A stretch of 64,000 nucleotides of DNA from Pacificimonas pallii (GCF_019204005.1 NZ_JAGSPA010000002.1:186001-250000), one strand, 5' to 3'; positions 40,194 through 49,015 are shown, counted from the stretch's first letter. Made by a program: numbers and translations. The notes: generated from the sequence alone by a model not told the origin.

Positions 40194-40487
40194 ATGCCAA
40201 GGGAAGTTGTTGCAGTGGTTGCGGACGCGTTTGATCATGAGATAGCCAGACGGTATTTTGGCGTGTCGGAACCTGATGAGCTGGCGGCGCTGGTGCGGAC
40301 CGAGGCACCGCAGACATTGCGACGCGCGGCGAGCGCCCTTCCGGATCAAGAGAGCTGCTTTCGCATCTGGCTGGCATGTTTCGCGTTCCGGATCAACGTC
40401 CTGCCGCAGGACCTTCTTTCCGATCCGCGGTTTATCGCCCGCGCGGACGCACTGATTGCCGTACGCAAATCGGCGGAGTCCGCCTGA
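40194..40487 (+). CDS. Hypothetical protein, last gene of the RadC cluster
   Basis: This 97-residue, mostly helical soluble protein is not recognised. It starts 17 bp after the degenerate RadC gene and probably belongs to the same transcript. It has no signal peptide or membrane segment. It converges on the CsgG/HfaB-like gene. Confidence 0.55.
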   Translation: MPREVVAVVADAFDHEIARRYFGVSEPDELAALVRTEAPQTLRRAASALPDQESCFRIWLACFAFRINVLPQDLLSDPRFIARADALIAVRKSAESA

Positions 40488-40523
40488 ACGCGCTCCGCCG
40501 ATCCGGTTTCATTGCGGTTTGCG

Positions 40524-41399
40524 TTATTGCAGGTCTTCAACCGAAACCCAGCCCTTCGTGCCGTAATTGTCAGCGACCTCGACGAACAAACCTTCGCGAT
40601 TTCCCGTTGGAGTAAGTTCCGTTTCCGGGCGCAATGCGCGCACAGGGTCACTGTCAGCGGATGCAGCGGCGTACATATTTGTATCAATTGCCGTCTTATA
40701 TGCCGTCACGACCGTCGCCGTTGCCGGAGAAGCGGCAGCCGACGCCGCCGTTGTGAGGGCGCCCGCCTGTGCAACGAGGCTGTTATAAGCTTCGATAAAG
40801 GCGCTGGTCAGCATCCTGCCGTCCTTTGAGGCCGTATACTGCCCTGTGGCATTGCCATAGGCGGCGGCGTGCCATGATGATCCGCTCAGAAGCTTGATCG
40901 TGCTTTTTTGCGACTTTCCGGTCGAACTCACCAGTGTCATCCCATTGGCGGGGTTTACCATACGCAGGCCTGCCGAGACGGTTTTCTTCTTGCCGCCAAG
41001 GCCACCGAACATGCCAAGCGCTGCGCCGACGCCCGGGATACGGGCCGCGCCCGCATGCAGCAGGCCCTGCGTTGCCGCCGCCTTGCCCATGCTGAACGCC
41101 TGATCGATCTCCTCGGCACTACCCGCATTGGCCGACATCAGATACTGCGCGGCCTGGCCGCTCGTGGGATCGACCAGCGTGAAACAGCCGGACTTCGCGA
41201 CGAGCTCGCCGATCAGGCCGCGCGGGCTGGCAAGGCCGAACTTGGTCCAGCCCTGCGTATCGCCGTCCGTGATCGCGACACTGCTATAGGGCGCATCGCA
41301 GGATACAAGCTCGACTTCCTTCTTTCCCCGAGCCGCGCTTGCTGGCGCGGCAATCACGGCGGCCACCGCCAACACTGCGGCGAGTGTTTTCATACGCAT
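40524..41399 (-). CDS. Secreted CsgG/HfaB-like protein with C-terminal SH3-like segment
   Basis: This 291-residue protein has a signal peptide (cleavage near APASA/ARGKK), then a CsgG/HfaB-like pattern: a first strand ending in VAITDGDTQGW, AKSGCFTLVDPTSG, a Gly-rich loop (MFGGLGGKKK) and a strand with VSAGLRMVNPANG. The last roughly 40 residues (ALRPETELTPTGNREG ... GTKGWVSVEDLQ) resemble a bacterial SH3 domain that binds the cell wall. Such sphingomonad proteins are often annotated as peptidoglycan-binding. ATG 41399 has GGGAGAG just upstream. The precise role is unknown. Confidence 0.75.
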   Translation of the reverse strand: MRMKTLAAVLAVAAVIAAPASAARGKKEVELVSCDAPYSSVAITDGDTQGWTKFGLASPRGLIGELVAKSGCFTLVDPTSGQAAQYLMSANAGSAEEIDQAFSMGKAAATQGLLHAGAARIPGVGAALGMFGGLGGKKKTVSAGLRMVNPANGMTLVSSTGKSQKSTIKLLSGSSWHAAAYGNATGQYTASKDGRMLTSAFIEAYNSLVAQAGALTTAASAAASPATATVVTAYKTAIDTNMYAAASADSDPVRALRPETELTPTGNREGLFVEVADNYGTKGWVSVEDLQ

Positions 41400-41571
41400 A
41401 AATTCTCTCCCTGTTACGAACATGCTGATGAGAGAAATCGTATGAACCAGAGTAAACGCGTTCAAATGACGAAAGCTGACTTTCGGTTTCCGGAGGGTTT
41501 TTCCAAAGGGCACTTTTTTGGGTGGTTTTGTTACCGTTTGGAGGATAGAGCGCACGGCCTGTCCAGGATGC

Positions 41572-41662
41572 GGAGCGGTGGCCGAGTGGTCGAAGGCGCA
41601 CGCCTGGAAAGTGTGTAAAGGGTAACCCCCTTTCGTGGGTTCGAATCCCACCCGCTCCGCCA
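41572..41662 (+). tRNA. tRNA-Ser (GGA)
   Basis: The acceptor GGAGCGG pairs with CCGCTCC; discriminator G and an encoded CCA follow. The anticodon loop is CTGGAAA with anticodon GGA (codon TCC) in a CACGC/GTGTG stem with one G-T pair. A long variable arm, typical of class II tRNAs, and a GTGGG-TTCGAAT-CCCAC T arm are present. Confidence 0.94.
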
Positions 41663-41681
41663 GCTGCCGACATCGACGAAA

Positions 41682-41709
41682 GGGCCGCCTCCCGTGAAGG
41701 AGACGGCCC
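41682..41709. terminator. Candidate terminator hairpin between tRNA-Ser and PEP-CTERM gene 1
   Basis: GGGCCG-C-CTCC pairs with GGAG-A-CGGCCC with one mismatch and a 6-nt loop. It lies between the convergent tRNA-Ser and PEP-CTERM gene ends. There is no clear T run on either side, so termination efficiency is uncertain. Confidence 0.35.
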
Positions 41710-41734
41710 CGGCATTGGGAATATGGTGACCGCG

Positions 41735-42445
41735 TCAGGTCGCCTTGCGGCGGCGTGCGGCGCCAAGTGCGAGAGCGCCAAGCCCGAGAAGGCCGAGCGC
41801 GCCGGGCGCTGGCACCTGCGGCGGGATTTCGGGGATGATGATATCGAGGAGCGCGATTTCAAGGTCGAGCGCGTCACCGAGGCTGACGCCTGCCGCGCCG
41901 GCGTCGATTTCAAGCGCGAACGTATCGTCACCTGTCAGGAGCGCCGTCGAGAAGCTCAGGAAAATCTCCCGGGCGAAGCCGAACTCGGTGTCGATCAACT
42001 GCACATTCGTGTCCTGCTCGATCCCGTTCAGAGAAAATGTATAGGTGCGGGGACGATCCGCGAATTTTTCGACAATGCGCAGCGATCCGGTGGCGGACCC
42101 CGTCTGCGCGTCGTTCACCACGCCATCGACATCGTAGGAAAAGGTCAGGACCGATGCCACGCCGGTATCGTTGGACAGCACCGCGTCACCGCTGTCGGTG
42201 CGCACATTCGCGCCGCTTGGCGCGCCATTGCTGTTGCTGTCGACCGTAAGCGTCGTCGTACGGTCGAATACGTTGCCGCCTGGGGTGATCACTGTCATCG
42301 AAACGACTGTGCCAGCCGTTGTCGCCAGGGGATTGGGAGCGAAGGGTGTATCAAAGCCATCCAGAGGAATCACGGCTGCGCTTGCGCCGCCGGCGGCTGC
42401 CAGTGCCATAGACGCGGCGATGAATGTCGAAGTCAGTTTATACAT
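41735..42445 (-). CDS. PEP-CTERM sorting-domain protein 1
   Basis: This 236-residue exported protein has a Sec signal peptide (ending near GGASA), a Thr/Asp/Val-rich all-beta body, and a C-terminal tripartite signal: VPAPGALGLLG, a hydrophobic helix, then ARRRKAT. This is the PAP variant of the PEP-CTERM motif recognised by exosortase, which cleaves and attaches such proteins outside the cell in exopolysaccharide-producing bacteria. No exosortase is in the window. A consensus sigma-54 promoter and a conserved upstream element precede it. Confidence 0.88.
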   Translation of the reverse strand: MYKLTSTFIAASMALAAAGGASAAVIPLDGFDTPFAPNPLATTAGTVVSMTVITPGGNVFDRTTTLTVDSNSNGAPSGANVRTDSGDAVLSNDTGVASVLTFSYDVDGVVNDAQTGSATGSLRIVEKFADRPRTYTFSLNGIEQDTNVQLIDTEFGFAREIFLSFSTALLTGDDTFALEIDAGAAGVSLGDALDLEIALLDIIIPEIPPQVPAPGALGLLGLGALALGAARRRKAT

Positions 42446-42491
42446 ATCTTATACCTTGAATGACCGGGGCAATTCCCATTGACACCGGCCC

Positions 42492-42507
42492 AGCAACGTC
42501 CGTGCCA
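42492..42507 (-). promoter_or_regulatory. Sigma-54 promoter of PEP-CTERM gene 1
   Basis: On the minus strand TGGCACG-GACG-TTGCT matches the -24/-12 consensus exactly, with GG and GC 12 bp apart. The expected transcript start is near 42481, leaving about 36 nt of leader before the start codon at 42445 (minus strand). Confidence 0.75.
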
Positions 42508-42571
42508 TCATGTCATATATTAGCAGGTTCAGCTTGTTGATCGGTTAGCGGCTGATTAACCCATGAAAAAA

Positions 42572-42588
42572 TGTAAAGTGCGCCGACA
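42572..42588 (-). promoter_or_regulatory. Conserved 17-bp upstream element (copy 1)
   Basis: On the minus strand TGTCGGCGCACTTTACA lies 64 bp upstream of the sigma-54 promoter. It matches 14 of 17 positions of the element upstream of the second PEP-CTERM gene (TGTCGGCAGAGTTTACA). It is a candidate binding site for the sigma-54 activator of the PEP-CTERM regulon (PrsR type). Confidence 0.55.
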
Positions 42589-42710
42589 GTTGCAATGTTC
42601 TTCCGAAACCGCGGACCGCTGGGAGAACATGTCTTTTCGTTCGTTTTCAGGGCAACGCCCGCAGGTTTTCGAGGAATTGCACTTGCGCCATTGGTGACGA
42701 GATTTGGATT

Positions 42711-43457
42711 ATGACCGCGATCATTCGGACCATCGACCTTGAGACGACGGGCTCGCGCCCGCCCGCGCATTCCGTCTGCGAGATTGGCTGGCAGGATGTT
42801 GGACGGGACGGGAACGGCATATGGAATCTGACTGGCGGAAGCGGCGCGTTTCTTGTCGATCCAGGACGCGGCATTCCCCCGGCGACGCAGGCTGTGCACC
42901 ATATCGCCGATGAGGATGTGAAGGGCGCGCCGCCCTGGCACGAGGCCGCGCCGCTTGTTCTGCAGGGCGGCGATTTTGTCGCCTTCGCCGCGCATAGGGC
43001 TCGTTTTGAAACGCGGTTTTGCACACCGGCGCTTAGCCGCGGGGTGCCCTGGATATGCACATGGAAATGCGCGCTCAGACTATGGCCGGAGAGTCCGGGC
43101 TTTTCCAACCAGATGCTGCGATATTGGCGCAAACCGACGGGGCTGGAACGCGCCAAAGGCCTGCCAGTCCATCGCGCCTTTCCGGATGCCTATGTCACTG
43201 CCCATCATTTGCGCGATATGCTTCTGGAGACGAGCATCGCGCAGCTGATCGCATGGAGTAAGCTACCGGGGCTGCTTCCCCGCGTGCCTTATGGAGCTGA
43301 CAGGGGCGCGGTTTTCGCTGAACTGCCGATAGAGGCGCTGACCCGCTATTTGAAGGATCGCAACGAAGATGTCCGTTACAGCGCCCGCATGGCGCTGGAG
43401 CATCGCGGGATGCGGGTGCCAGAGCCACGGCAAGCTGCCCAGAACACGCTGCTGTAG
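42711..43457 (+). CDS. DEDDh 3'-5' exonuclease (DnaQ/ExoX-like)
   Basis: This 248-residue protein has ExoI TIDLETTG at residues 7-14 (Asp and Glu), a middle motif around FAAHRARFE and ExoIII HRAFPDAYVTAHHL (H-x4-D). This is a proofreading-type exonuclease fold of the stand-alone ExoX group. The C-terminal roughly 70 residues are additional and unrecognised. It is preceded by a 265-bp gap that holds the control region of PEP-CTERM gene 1. Confidence 0.85.
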   Translation: MTAIIRTIDLETTGSRPPAHSVCEIGWQDVGRDGNGIWNLTGGSGAFLVDPGRGIPPATQAVHHIADEDVKGAPPWHEAAPLVLQGGDFVAFAAHRARFETRFCTPALSRGVPWICTWKCALRLWPESPGFSNQMLRYWRKPTGLERAKGLPVHRAFPDAYVTAHHLRDMLLETSIAQLIAWSKLPGLLPRVPYGADRGAVFAELPIEALTRYLKDRNEDVRYSARMALEHRGMRVPEPRQAAQNTLL

Positions 43458-43490
43458 CGTCTTGCCAGACCTTCGTTATAAGCCGCGAAC

Positions 43491-44891
43491 ATGAGCGATA
43501 TACCGGAAACCGTAACTGACCCGTCCCGCCAGGACGCGCTGGAGGATGGCCAGCTGAGGGGCAGCTTCGTCGAGTCGGTGGAAGTCGCCCTTGATGAGGG
43601 CGATGAAGCGCGCGTGCAGGAACTGGTCGAGCCGCTCCATAATGCCGATATCGCCGATCTTATCGAGCAGGTCCCGCCGAACGATCGCGCGGCGCTCGCA
43701 GCGGCGCTGGGTGATAAGCTCGACCCGGAAATCATCGCCGAGATGGACGATCAGGTTCGCGAGGACCTGATCGATATTCTGCCGCCCGAACGTGTGGCGC
43801 AGGTGCTGGGCGAACTCGATACCGATGATGCCGTTGCCATTGTCGAGGATCTCGACGAGTCCGACCAGCGGGCGGTTCTCCTTGAACTGGACCCCGATGA
43901 CCGCGCGGCCATCGAGGAAGCACTGGGCTATCCGGAGGAATCCGCCGGCCGACTGATGCAGCGCGAGCTGATCGCCGTGCCGGACCATTGGAGTGTCGGG
44001 CAGGTCATCGACTATCTTCGCGGCGGCAGCGACGAGGAGCTTGCCGAGGACTTTTACGAGATATTCGTCACGGACATGCGCCATCATCCCATCGGCACCA
44101 TCATGCTGTCGCGCATGCTTCGCGCGCCGCGGGATCGGTCGGTGCGTCATATCATGGAAAAGGAGCAAACGCTGATTCCCGTTTATATGGACCAGGAGGA
44201 AGTCGCGCTAAGGTTCCAGAAATACAATCTGATTTCCGCGGCCGTGGTCGATGATGACGAGCGGCTGGTCGGGGTGATCACGGTCGATGACATCGTCGAT
44301 ATCGTGCAGCAGGAGGCTGACGAGGACTTTCGCAAGCTGACGGGTGCGGAAGAGGGCGGCCTTAACGAGCGGACGCGCGATATTGTTCGCCAGCGGCTGC
44401 GCTGGCTCGTCATCAATCTGGGGACGGCCGTGCTGGCATCGCTTGTCATCGGCGTCTTTGCGAGCACCATCGAGACGATTGTCGCGCTCGCCATCCTGAT
44501 GCCCATCGTCGCAAGCCTTGGCGGCAATGCGGCAACGCAAACCATGGCGGTGACGGTGCGCGCGCTGGCGACTGACGAATTGACCGAGGCGAATACGCGG
44601 CGCACCATCATCAAGGAAATTCGCGTAGCCGTCATTAATGGCGTGGCCATCGCCGTGCTGATCGGACTTGGGACCTGGGCGTTCTTTCAGGACCCGAAAC
44701 TGGGCGCGGTGATCGCGCTTGCGATGGTCGGGAATATCATGGTGGCTGGCCTGGCAGGCGTGCTCGTGCCCATGACGCTCGATCGGATGGAGATTGATCC
44801 CGCGATCAGTTCGTCAGTCTTCGTTACCATGACCACCGATGTCATGGGTTTCTTCCTGTTTCTGGGGCTGGCGAGTGTCGTCCTGCTGTGA
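43491..44891 (+). CDS. mgtE: Magnesium transporter MgtE
   Basis: This 466-residue protein has the N-terminal superhelical domain (EPLHNADIADLIEQVPPNDRA, about residues 40-140), a CBS pair (about 140-270; GVITVDDIVDIVQQEADED) and five transmembrane helices with the pore segment SLGGNAATQTMAV. MgtE is a Mg2+-gated channel-like transporter. It overlaps the DUF1489 gene as GTGA. Confidence 0.95.
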   Translation: MSDIPETVTDPSRQDALEDGQLRGSFVESVEVALDEGDEARVQELVEPLHNADIADLIEQVPPNDRAALAAALGDKLDPEIIAEMDDQVREDLIDILPPERVAQVLGELDTDDAVAIVEDLDESDQRAVLLELDPDDRAAIEEALGYPEESAGRLMQRELIAVPDHWSVGQVIDYLRGGSDEELAEDFYEIFVTDMRHHPIGTIMLSRMLRAPRDRSVRHIMEKEQTLIPVYMDQEEVALRFQKYNLISAAVVDDDERLVGVITVDDIVDIVQQEADEDFRKLTGAEEGGLNERTRDIVRQRLRWLVINLGTAVLASLVIGVFASTIETIVALAILMPIVASLGGNAATQTMAVTVRALATDELTEANTRRTIIKEIRVAVINGVAIAVLIGLGTWAFFQDPKLGAVIALAMVGNIMVAGLAGVLVPMTLDRMEIDPAISSSVFVTMTTDVMGFFLFLGLASVVLL

Positions 44892-45322
44892 GCGGTGCCG
44901 GACTGTTGAATCTGACGAAGACGGCGGTCGGCGTTGCAAGTGTGCAGGCGCTGGCGACGCGCAATGCGGCGCGCACGCGGGACTGGCAGGGCAGCGCCGC
45001 CTGCGCGATTTACACACGCTATCGCCCGAAGGATTATGAGCGACTGGTTGGCGGCTCGCTTTTCTGGATCATCAAGCATGTGATTTCCGTGCGCCAGGAA
45101 ATCCTGGGGTTCGAACAGGCAACATGGAAAGGGAAGCCGGGCTGGCGCATCTGGCTTGCCCCTGAGATGAAACCCGTATCGCCGCGTCGCAAGCGCGCGC
45201 ATCAGGGCTGGCGCTACCTGAAGCCGGAGGACGCGCCGATTGACCTTGGCGGCGGGGACGCCGATCTTGGCGAAATGCCGGTGAAAATGGCCCAGACGCT
45301 CGCGCGGCTGGGCCTTATCTGA
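44888..45322 (+). CDS. DUF1489 family protein
   Basis: This 144-residue protein matches the alphaproteobacterial DUF1489 family: TRYRPKDYERLVGGSLFWIIKHVISVRQEILGF followed by WLAPEMKPVSPRRKRAHQGWRYL. The function is unknown. It begins at GTG 44888, overlapping the mgtE stop by 4 bp. Confidence 0.85.
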   Translation: MSGAGLLNLTKTAVGVASVQALATRNAARTRDWQGSAACAIYTRYRPKDYERLVGGSLFWIIKHVISVRQEILGFEQATWKGKPGWRIWLAPEMKPVSPRRKRAHQGWRYLKPEDAPIDLGGGDADLGEMPVKMAQTLARLGLI

Positions 45323-45342
45323 TTTACACCAGATTTGACCTG

Positions 45343-46047
45343 TTAGTCACAGGTGACGGTGCCGGAGCCTTTGATTTCCGATTCGCATTTGGCGCCGCCG
45401 GAAACGCTGATATCGCCCGAGCCTGCGACTGACCCCTTGGCTGTGCGGCTGGCACTGGCGAGGATGTCACCTGATCCCGCAATACGAGCGTCGAGTGTCG
45501 TGCAGGTCAGCTCTTCGGCCTCAATGGATCCGCTACCGGAAATGCGATAGCTGCCATCGCGGCATCTGCCAGCGGCACCGATATCGCCCGAGCCCGATAC
45601 CGCAATATTCAGCGTTTCCGCCGTTACATTTCCGACAGAAAGATCGCCTGCGCCGGACACGGCAAGGCTGACTTCGTCGCCGACCATATTGTCGACATTG
45701 ACATCGCCGGAACCGCCAAGGCGCGCGCTCGACAGGCGGGGGACAGTGACCGTGATGTTGAGCCGTCCTTTCGAACTGGACCAGTCGAACCATTTGTCGC
45801 TCTTGCGGTTGCCCAGTTCAAGCGTACGGCCGTTCACCTCCACGACCAACCGGTCGATCTCTTCCTGCGGACCGCTGGCCGTCACGCCCTGCGCGCTTCC
45901 CGTGACAATCTCGACATTGAAGGCGCCGCCGACCTCTATCTTCTCGAAATTTCCGACCATCCAGCTTTTCTCAGCCGCATGAACGGGCGCGCATGACATC
46001 AGCATCAGGGTGGACGAAGCGGCCGTGAACAGGAAAGGTCGTAACAT
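45343..46047 (-). CDS. GIN-domain (DUF2807) beta-helix protein
   Basis: This 234-residue exported protein has a signal peptide with a Cys near residue 19 (LMSCAPVHAA), possibly a lipobox, and a putative auto-transporter head GIN domain: repeats of the form xxGSGDI/V recur about every 18-22 residues (for example LGGSGDVNV, VSGAGDLSV, VSGSGDIGA, ISGSGSIEA, IAGSGDILA, VAGSGDISV). Each repeat forms a beta-helix turn. Such proteins are cell-envelope proteins of unknown function. The start has GGGAGA upstream. Confidence 0.85.
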   Translation of the reverse strand: MLRPFLFTAASSTLMLMSCAPVHAAEKSWMVGNFEKIEVGGAFNVEIVTGSAQGVTASGPQEEIDRLVVEVNGRTLELGNRKSDKWFDWSSSKGRLNITVTVPRLSSARLGGSGDVNVDNMVGDEVSLAVSGAGDLSVGNVTAETLNIAVSGSGDIGAAGRCRDGSYRISGSGSIEAEELTCTTLDARIAGSGDILASASRTAKGSVAGSGDISVSGGAKCESEIKGSGTVTCD

Positions 46048-46164
46048 ATGTAATCTCCCAGCGTGTTATTGTCATAATACACCGGGATTCACGTCGCGTA
46101 AATGCCTGTCTGCGAGAAAGCCGGAACTTGCACTATCAGACTTGGCGGAATGGGAAATGTCAGC

Positions 46165-47046
46165 ATGAAATCACTCATCCTTTTGGGCGCGTTGTTCGCT
46201 TCGGTATCATCCGCGTCGAATATGTCGCCGTCGCGGGCGGATGCGAATCCGGCGCTCTTCAGCGTGGCTGACGAGGACACGACCATCTATCTGCTGGGCA
46301 CCGTACACATTCTGGACGAAGACACCGTCTGGTTCGACGATGAGGTGAAGACCGCCTTCGATGCGTCGAGCGAACTGGTGATCGAAATGTTGGAGCCATC
46401 GCCAGCCGAGATGCAGTCAATACTTCTCTCAAAGGCGATCGATACCACCGGCCCCACGCTCAGCCAGACGCTGAAGCCGGAAACCATGGCGAGATTGACG
46501 GAGGAGGTGGCGAAGGGAGGCATATCACTAAGCGCGCTCGAGCCCATGGATCCATGGTTCGCAGCCTTGACGCTTGTGCAGTTCCAGTTCCAGCGGGCCG
46601 GACTTTCACCGGAAACCGGCGTCGAGAAAATCCTTACCAGCGCTGCCAAGGCGAGTGGCAAATCCGTGGCTGGCCTGGAGGAGTTCGCGTGGCAGATCGA
46701 CCTGTTCGACAGCTTGCCGGAAGATCAGCAGGTCGAGTTTCTGGAACAGGGCATTGCCGATCTGGCGGATGCGGAGACGTACATAAGCCAGCTGATCGAA
46801 ATATGGTCGGCGGGTGACGTCGACAGGCTTGCCAACCTCGTCAATGAAAGCCTGGCACAGGATGATAATCTGCGCGCGCGACTGCTTGTGAACCGCAATG
46901 CGAGCTGGGCAGAATGGATCGAAACGCGCCTGAAAGATCCGGGTACGGTATTCATGGCCGTGGGCGCGGGTCATCTTGGCGGAGAAGATAGTGTGCAGGA
47001 CATGCTGGCGGAACGCGGTTTGGTCGTCATGCGCGTTGAGGATTAG
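46165..47046 (+). CDS. TraB/GumN family protein
   Basis: This 293-residue protein has an N-terminal signal sequence and the two TraB/GumN landmarks: YLLGTVHILDEDTVWFDDEV near the N-terminus (GTVH) and MAVGAGHLGGEDSV near the C-terminus (GxxH). The family is thought to have a metalloprotease-like fold distantly related to Tiki proteins; bacterial roles are unknown. ATG 46165 has GGAA about 9 bp upstream; ATG 46150 is an alternative. Confidence 0.87.
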   Translation: MKSLILLGALFASVSSASNMSPSRADANPALFSVADEDTTIYLLGTVHILDEDTVWFDDEVKTAFDASSELVIEMLEPSPAEMQSILLSKAIDTTGPTLSQTLKPETMARLTEEVAKGGISLSALEPMDPWFAALTLVQFQFQRAGLSPETGVEKILTSAAKASGKSVAGLEEFAWQIDLFDSLPEDQQVEFLEQGIADLADAETYISQLIEIWSAGDVDRLANLVNESLAQDDNLRARLLVNRNASWAEWIETRLKDPGTVFMAVGAGHLGGEDSVQDMLAERGLVVMRVED

Positions 47047-47061
47047 GGGGAAAGCCGACCC

Positions 47062-48168
47062 TTAAGGCGCCCTGGTATAGAGCATGGGATCAACCGGCGT
47101 ACCGCGCCGCCGCAACTCGACATAGAGATCGCCATCGTCCCCCATACGCCCGATCGGCGTGCCACCCGGGACGACGTCGCCGACGTTCCCGCTGGTGCGG
47201 GCCAGACCGGACAGGATCGTCAGCATGTCGTTCTCATGTTCGATGATGACGATCTCACCATAGTTCCGATAGGCGCCGATATAGGCGATCTCGCCAGCGG
47301 CCGGCGCTGTGACGACGGCACCGCCGCGCGTGGCGACGCTCGTTCCGCGTTCCAATACGCCGACTTCGTTGGGCACGCCAAAGGCGCGGGTAATGCGGCC
47401 AGCCGCAGGCGCACGATAGCCAAAGGACGCAATTTCGCGGGCGCTTGGACGGTATGACCGCAGCCGCCGCCAGGGGCGTGCGTCCGCGCTTTGTGCCAGG
47501 GCGTCGTCAAGCCCCTTCAGGTCGACAGCCAGCGCCGCGAGTTCGCGCGTGCGTTCCCGCGCCGCTTTCGCGTCGGCGCCAATCGCGTCGCCTTCCTTTC
47601 GCAATTTGGCATCCTCCCCGTCGAGGGCGGCGAGACGCTGGGCCAATGCGGCGAGCGTATTTTTGAGCTCGCCCCGGCGCGTTTCGGCCCGTTCACGCAG
47701 GCGGCGCGTTCTGGCCAGCTGCGTGGTCAGATCCTGCGTTTTCAGCGCAAGCTCTGGCCGGATGGCATCGATCAGCGCGGCGACCCGCGCCGTCTCGATC
47801 GCGTCTTCGGTCGCCAATAGCGCGGCGGCGGCCGGGCGGCGTGACATGCTTTGCAGGGCGGCGAGCAGGCGTGAGACTTCTCCGCGCCGTGAGGAAAGCG
47901 CTGCAACTTCTTTACGGCGACGTGTTTCCAGCGACGCGATGATGCGTTCCAGGCGGGTCGCGCGGCGTTCCGCTGCCTGCGCGCTGATGGCAAGTTCGCG
48001 GCGGCGCTCTCTCGCGGCTGCGACTTCGGACGCCTTGTCGGCAACCTGCCTTTCAAGTTTGCGCGCCTCAGCGTCAGCCTGAAGGGCGCGCTCTTCCGCC
48101 CGCTCGGCATTCTGTGCGAACGCGGGAACCGCGAACAGCAGCCCGGACAGGATGGCGATGCGGACCAT
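47062..48168 (-). CDS. EnvC-like murein hydrolase activator (degenerate M23 domain)
   Basis: This 368-residue protein has a signal peptide (ending near AFAQN), a long Arg/Ala-rich coiled coil (about residues 25-240) and a C-terminal LytM/M23 fold. The M23 zinc and catalytic residues are replaced: the first His-x-Asp region reads ERGTSVA, YxHL reads ILSGL and HxH reads DLYVE. This matches EnvC-type activators that stimulate cell-division amidases and do not cut peptidoglycan. It ends the nadD-rsfS-rlmH-envC run. Confidence 0.88.
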   Translation of the reverse strand: MVRIAILSGLLFAVPAFAQNAERAEERALQADAEARKLERQVADKASEVAAARERRRELAISAQAAERRATRLERIIASLETRRRKEVAALSSRRGEVSRLLAALQSMSRRPAAAALLATEDAIETARVAALIDAIRPELALKTQDLTTQLARTRRLRERAETRRGELKNTLAALAQRLAALDGEDAKLRKEGDAIGADAKAARERTRELAALAVDLKGLDDALAQSADARPWRRLRSYRPSAREIASFGYRAPAAGRITRAFGVPNEVGVLERGTSVATRGGAVVTAPAAGEIAYIGAYRNYGEIVIIEHENDMLTILSGLARTSGNVGDVVPGGTPIGRMGDDGDLYVELRRRGTPVDPMLYTRAP

Positions 48169-48172
48169 TTGG

Positions 48173-48595
48173 CTATCCTTCACGATGATAGGGATGCCCC
48201 GCAAGGATCGATTCTGCGCGGTAGAGCTGTTCGGCAAGCATGGCGCGCAGTAACAGATGCGGCCATGTTGCCCGGCCAAATGCAAGGACCAGATCGGCCG
48301 ATGCGCGCAGGGCATCGTCATGACCGTCCGCCGCGCCAATGAAGAAGCGGGCTTCCCGCACGCCGCCGTCACGCCAGCTTCCGATCCTGTCCGCCAGCTG
48401 CCGCGACGTCAGCGATTCGCCGCGTTCATCCAGCGCGATGGTTACGCTGGGCGAGGGCGCTTCGGCCAGCTTGCCGCCACGTTCCGGCAGTTCGGTCAGC
48501 AGCAGCTTGGGCCGTGTGCGGGCGCTGTACCTGTTAACCAGCTCCGCCTCCGCCCCACGGCCGATCTTGCCACGTGCAATGATATGAAGGCGCAT
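48173..48595 (-). CDS. rlmH: 23S rRNA (pseudouridine1915-N3)-methyltransferase RlmH
   Basis: This 140-residue SPOUT methyltransferase modifies helix 69 of 23S rRNA. N-terminal RLHIIARGKIGRGAEAELVNRY, IALDERGESLTSRQLA, the SAM-binding FFIGAADGHDD and the C-terminal LLLRAMLAEQLYRAESILAGHPYHR are the family marks. Confidence 0.96.
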   Translation of the reverse strand: MRLHIIARGKIGRGAEAELVNRYSARTRPKLLLTELPERGGKLAEAPSPSVTIALDERGESLTSRQLADRIGSWRDGGVREARFFIGAADGHDDALRASADLVLAFGRATWPHLLLRAMLAEQLYRAESILAGHPYHREG

Positions 48596-48619
48596 CGAGA
48601 GCGGCGAACCCGGCGCGCG

Positions 48620-49009
48620 CTATTCTTCGATGGCACGCGTATCGGGGGCCGCGCCTTCGGGCACGACATCCATGCCCCACATCTTCTCGAGATTGTAAAA
48701 GCTGCGAACCTCGGGACGGAACAGGTGCACGACAATGTCGCCTATATCGACCAGGACCCAGTCGGCAGCCGGCAGACCCTCTATGCGAACGGGGCGTCCG
48801 GTTTCCTTTTTCACGCGTTCGGACAGCTTCTGTGCCATGGCGGCGACCTGGCGTGTCGAGCGGCCCGACGCGATGATCATGTGATCCGCGATCTCGGACT
48901 TTCCGGCGAGAGGTATGTCGACCAGGTCGACCGCCTTGTCATCCTCAAGGCTTTGCAGAACGAGATTGTGGAGGCCGTCATCGGGGAGATCAGTGAGCGT
49001 AGCTGGCAC
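48620..49009 (-). CDS. rsfS: Ribosomal silencing factor RsfS
   Basis: This 129-residue RsfS/DUF143 protein binds ribosomal protein L14 and blocks subunit joining during starvation. LEDDKAVDLVDIPLAGKSEIADHMIIASGRSTRQVAAMA and WVLVDIGDIVVHLFRPEVRSFYNLEKMW are signatures. It lies six bp after nadD. Confidence 0.95.
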   Translation of the reverse strand: MPATLTDLPDDGLHNLVLQSLEDDKAVDLVDIPLAGKSEIADHMIIASGRSTRQVAAMAQKLSERVKKETGRPVRIEGLPAADWVLVDIGDIVVHLFRPEVRSFYNLEKMWGMDVVPEGAAPDTRAIEE

Positions 49010-49015
49010 TAGGGG

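Noticed and set aside
42545-42560. CtrA-like site TTAG-N7-TTAAC between PEP-CTERM gene 1 and the exonuclease gene
   Set aside because: One half-site is imperfect, such sites are frequent by chance in AT-richer gaps, and no other evidence links these genes to CtrA.
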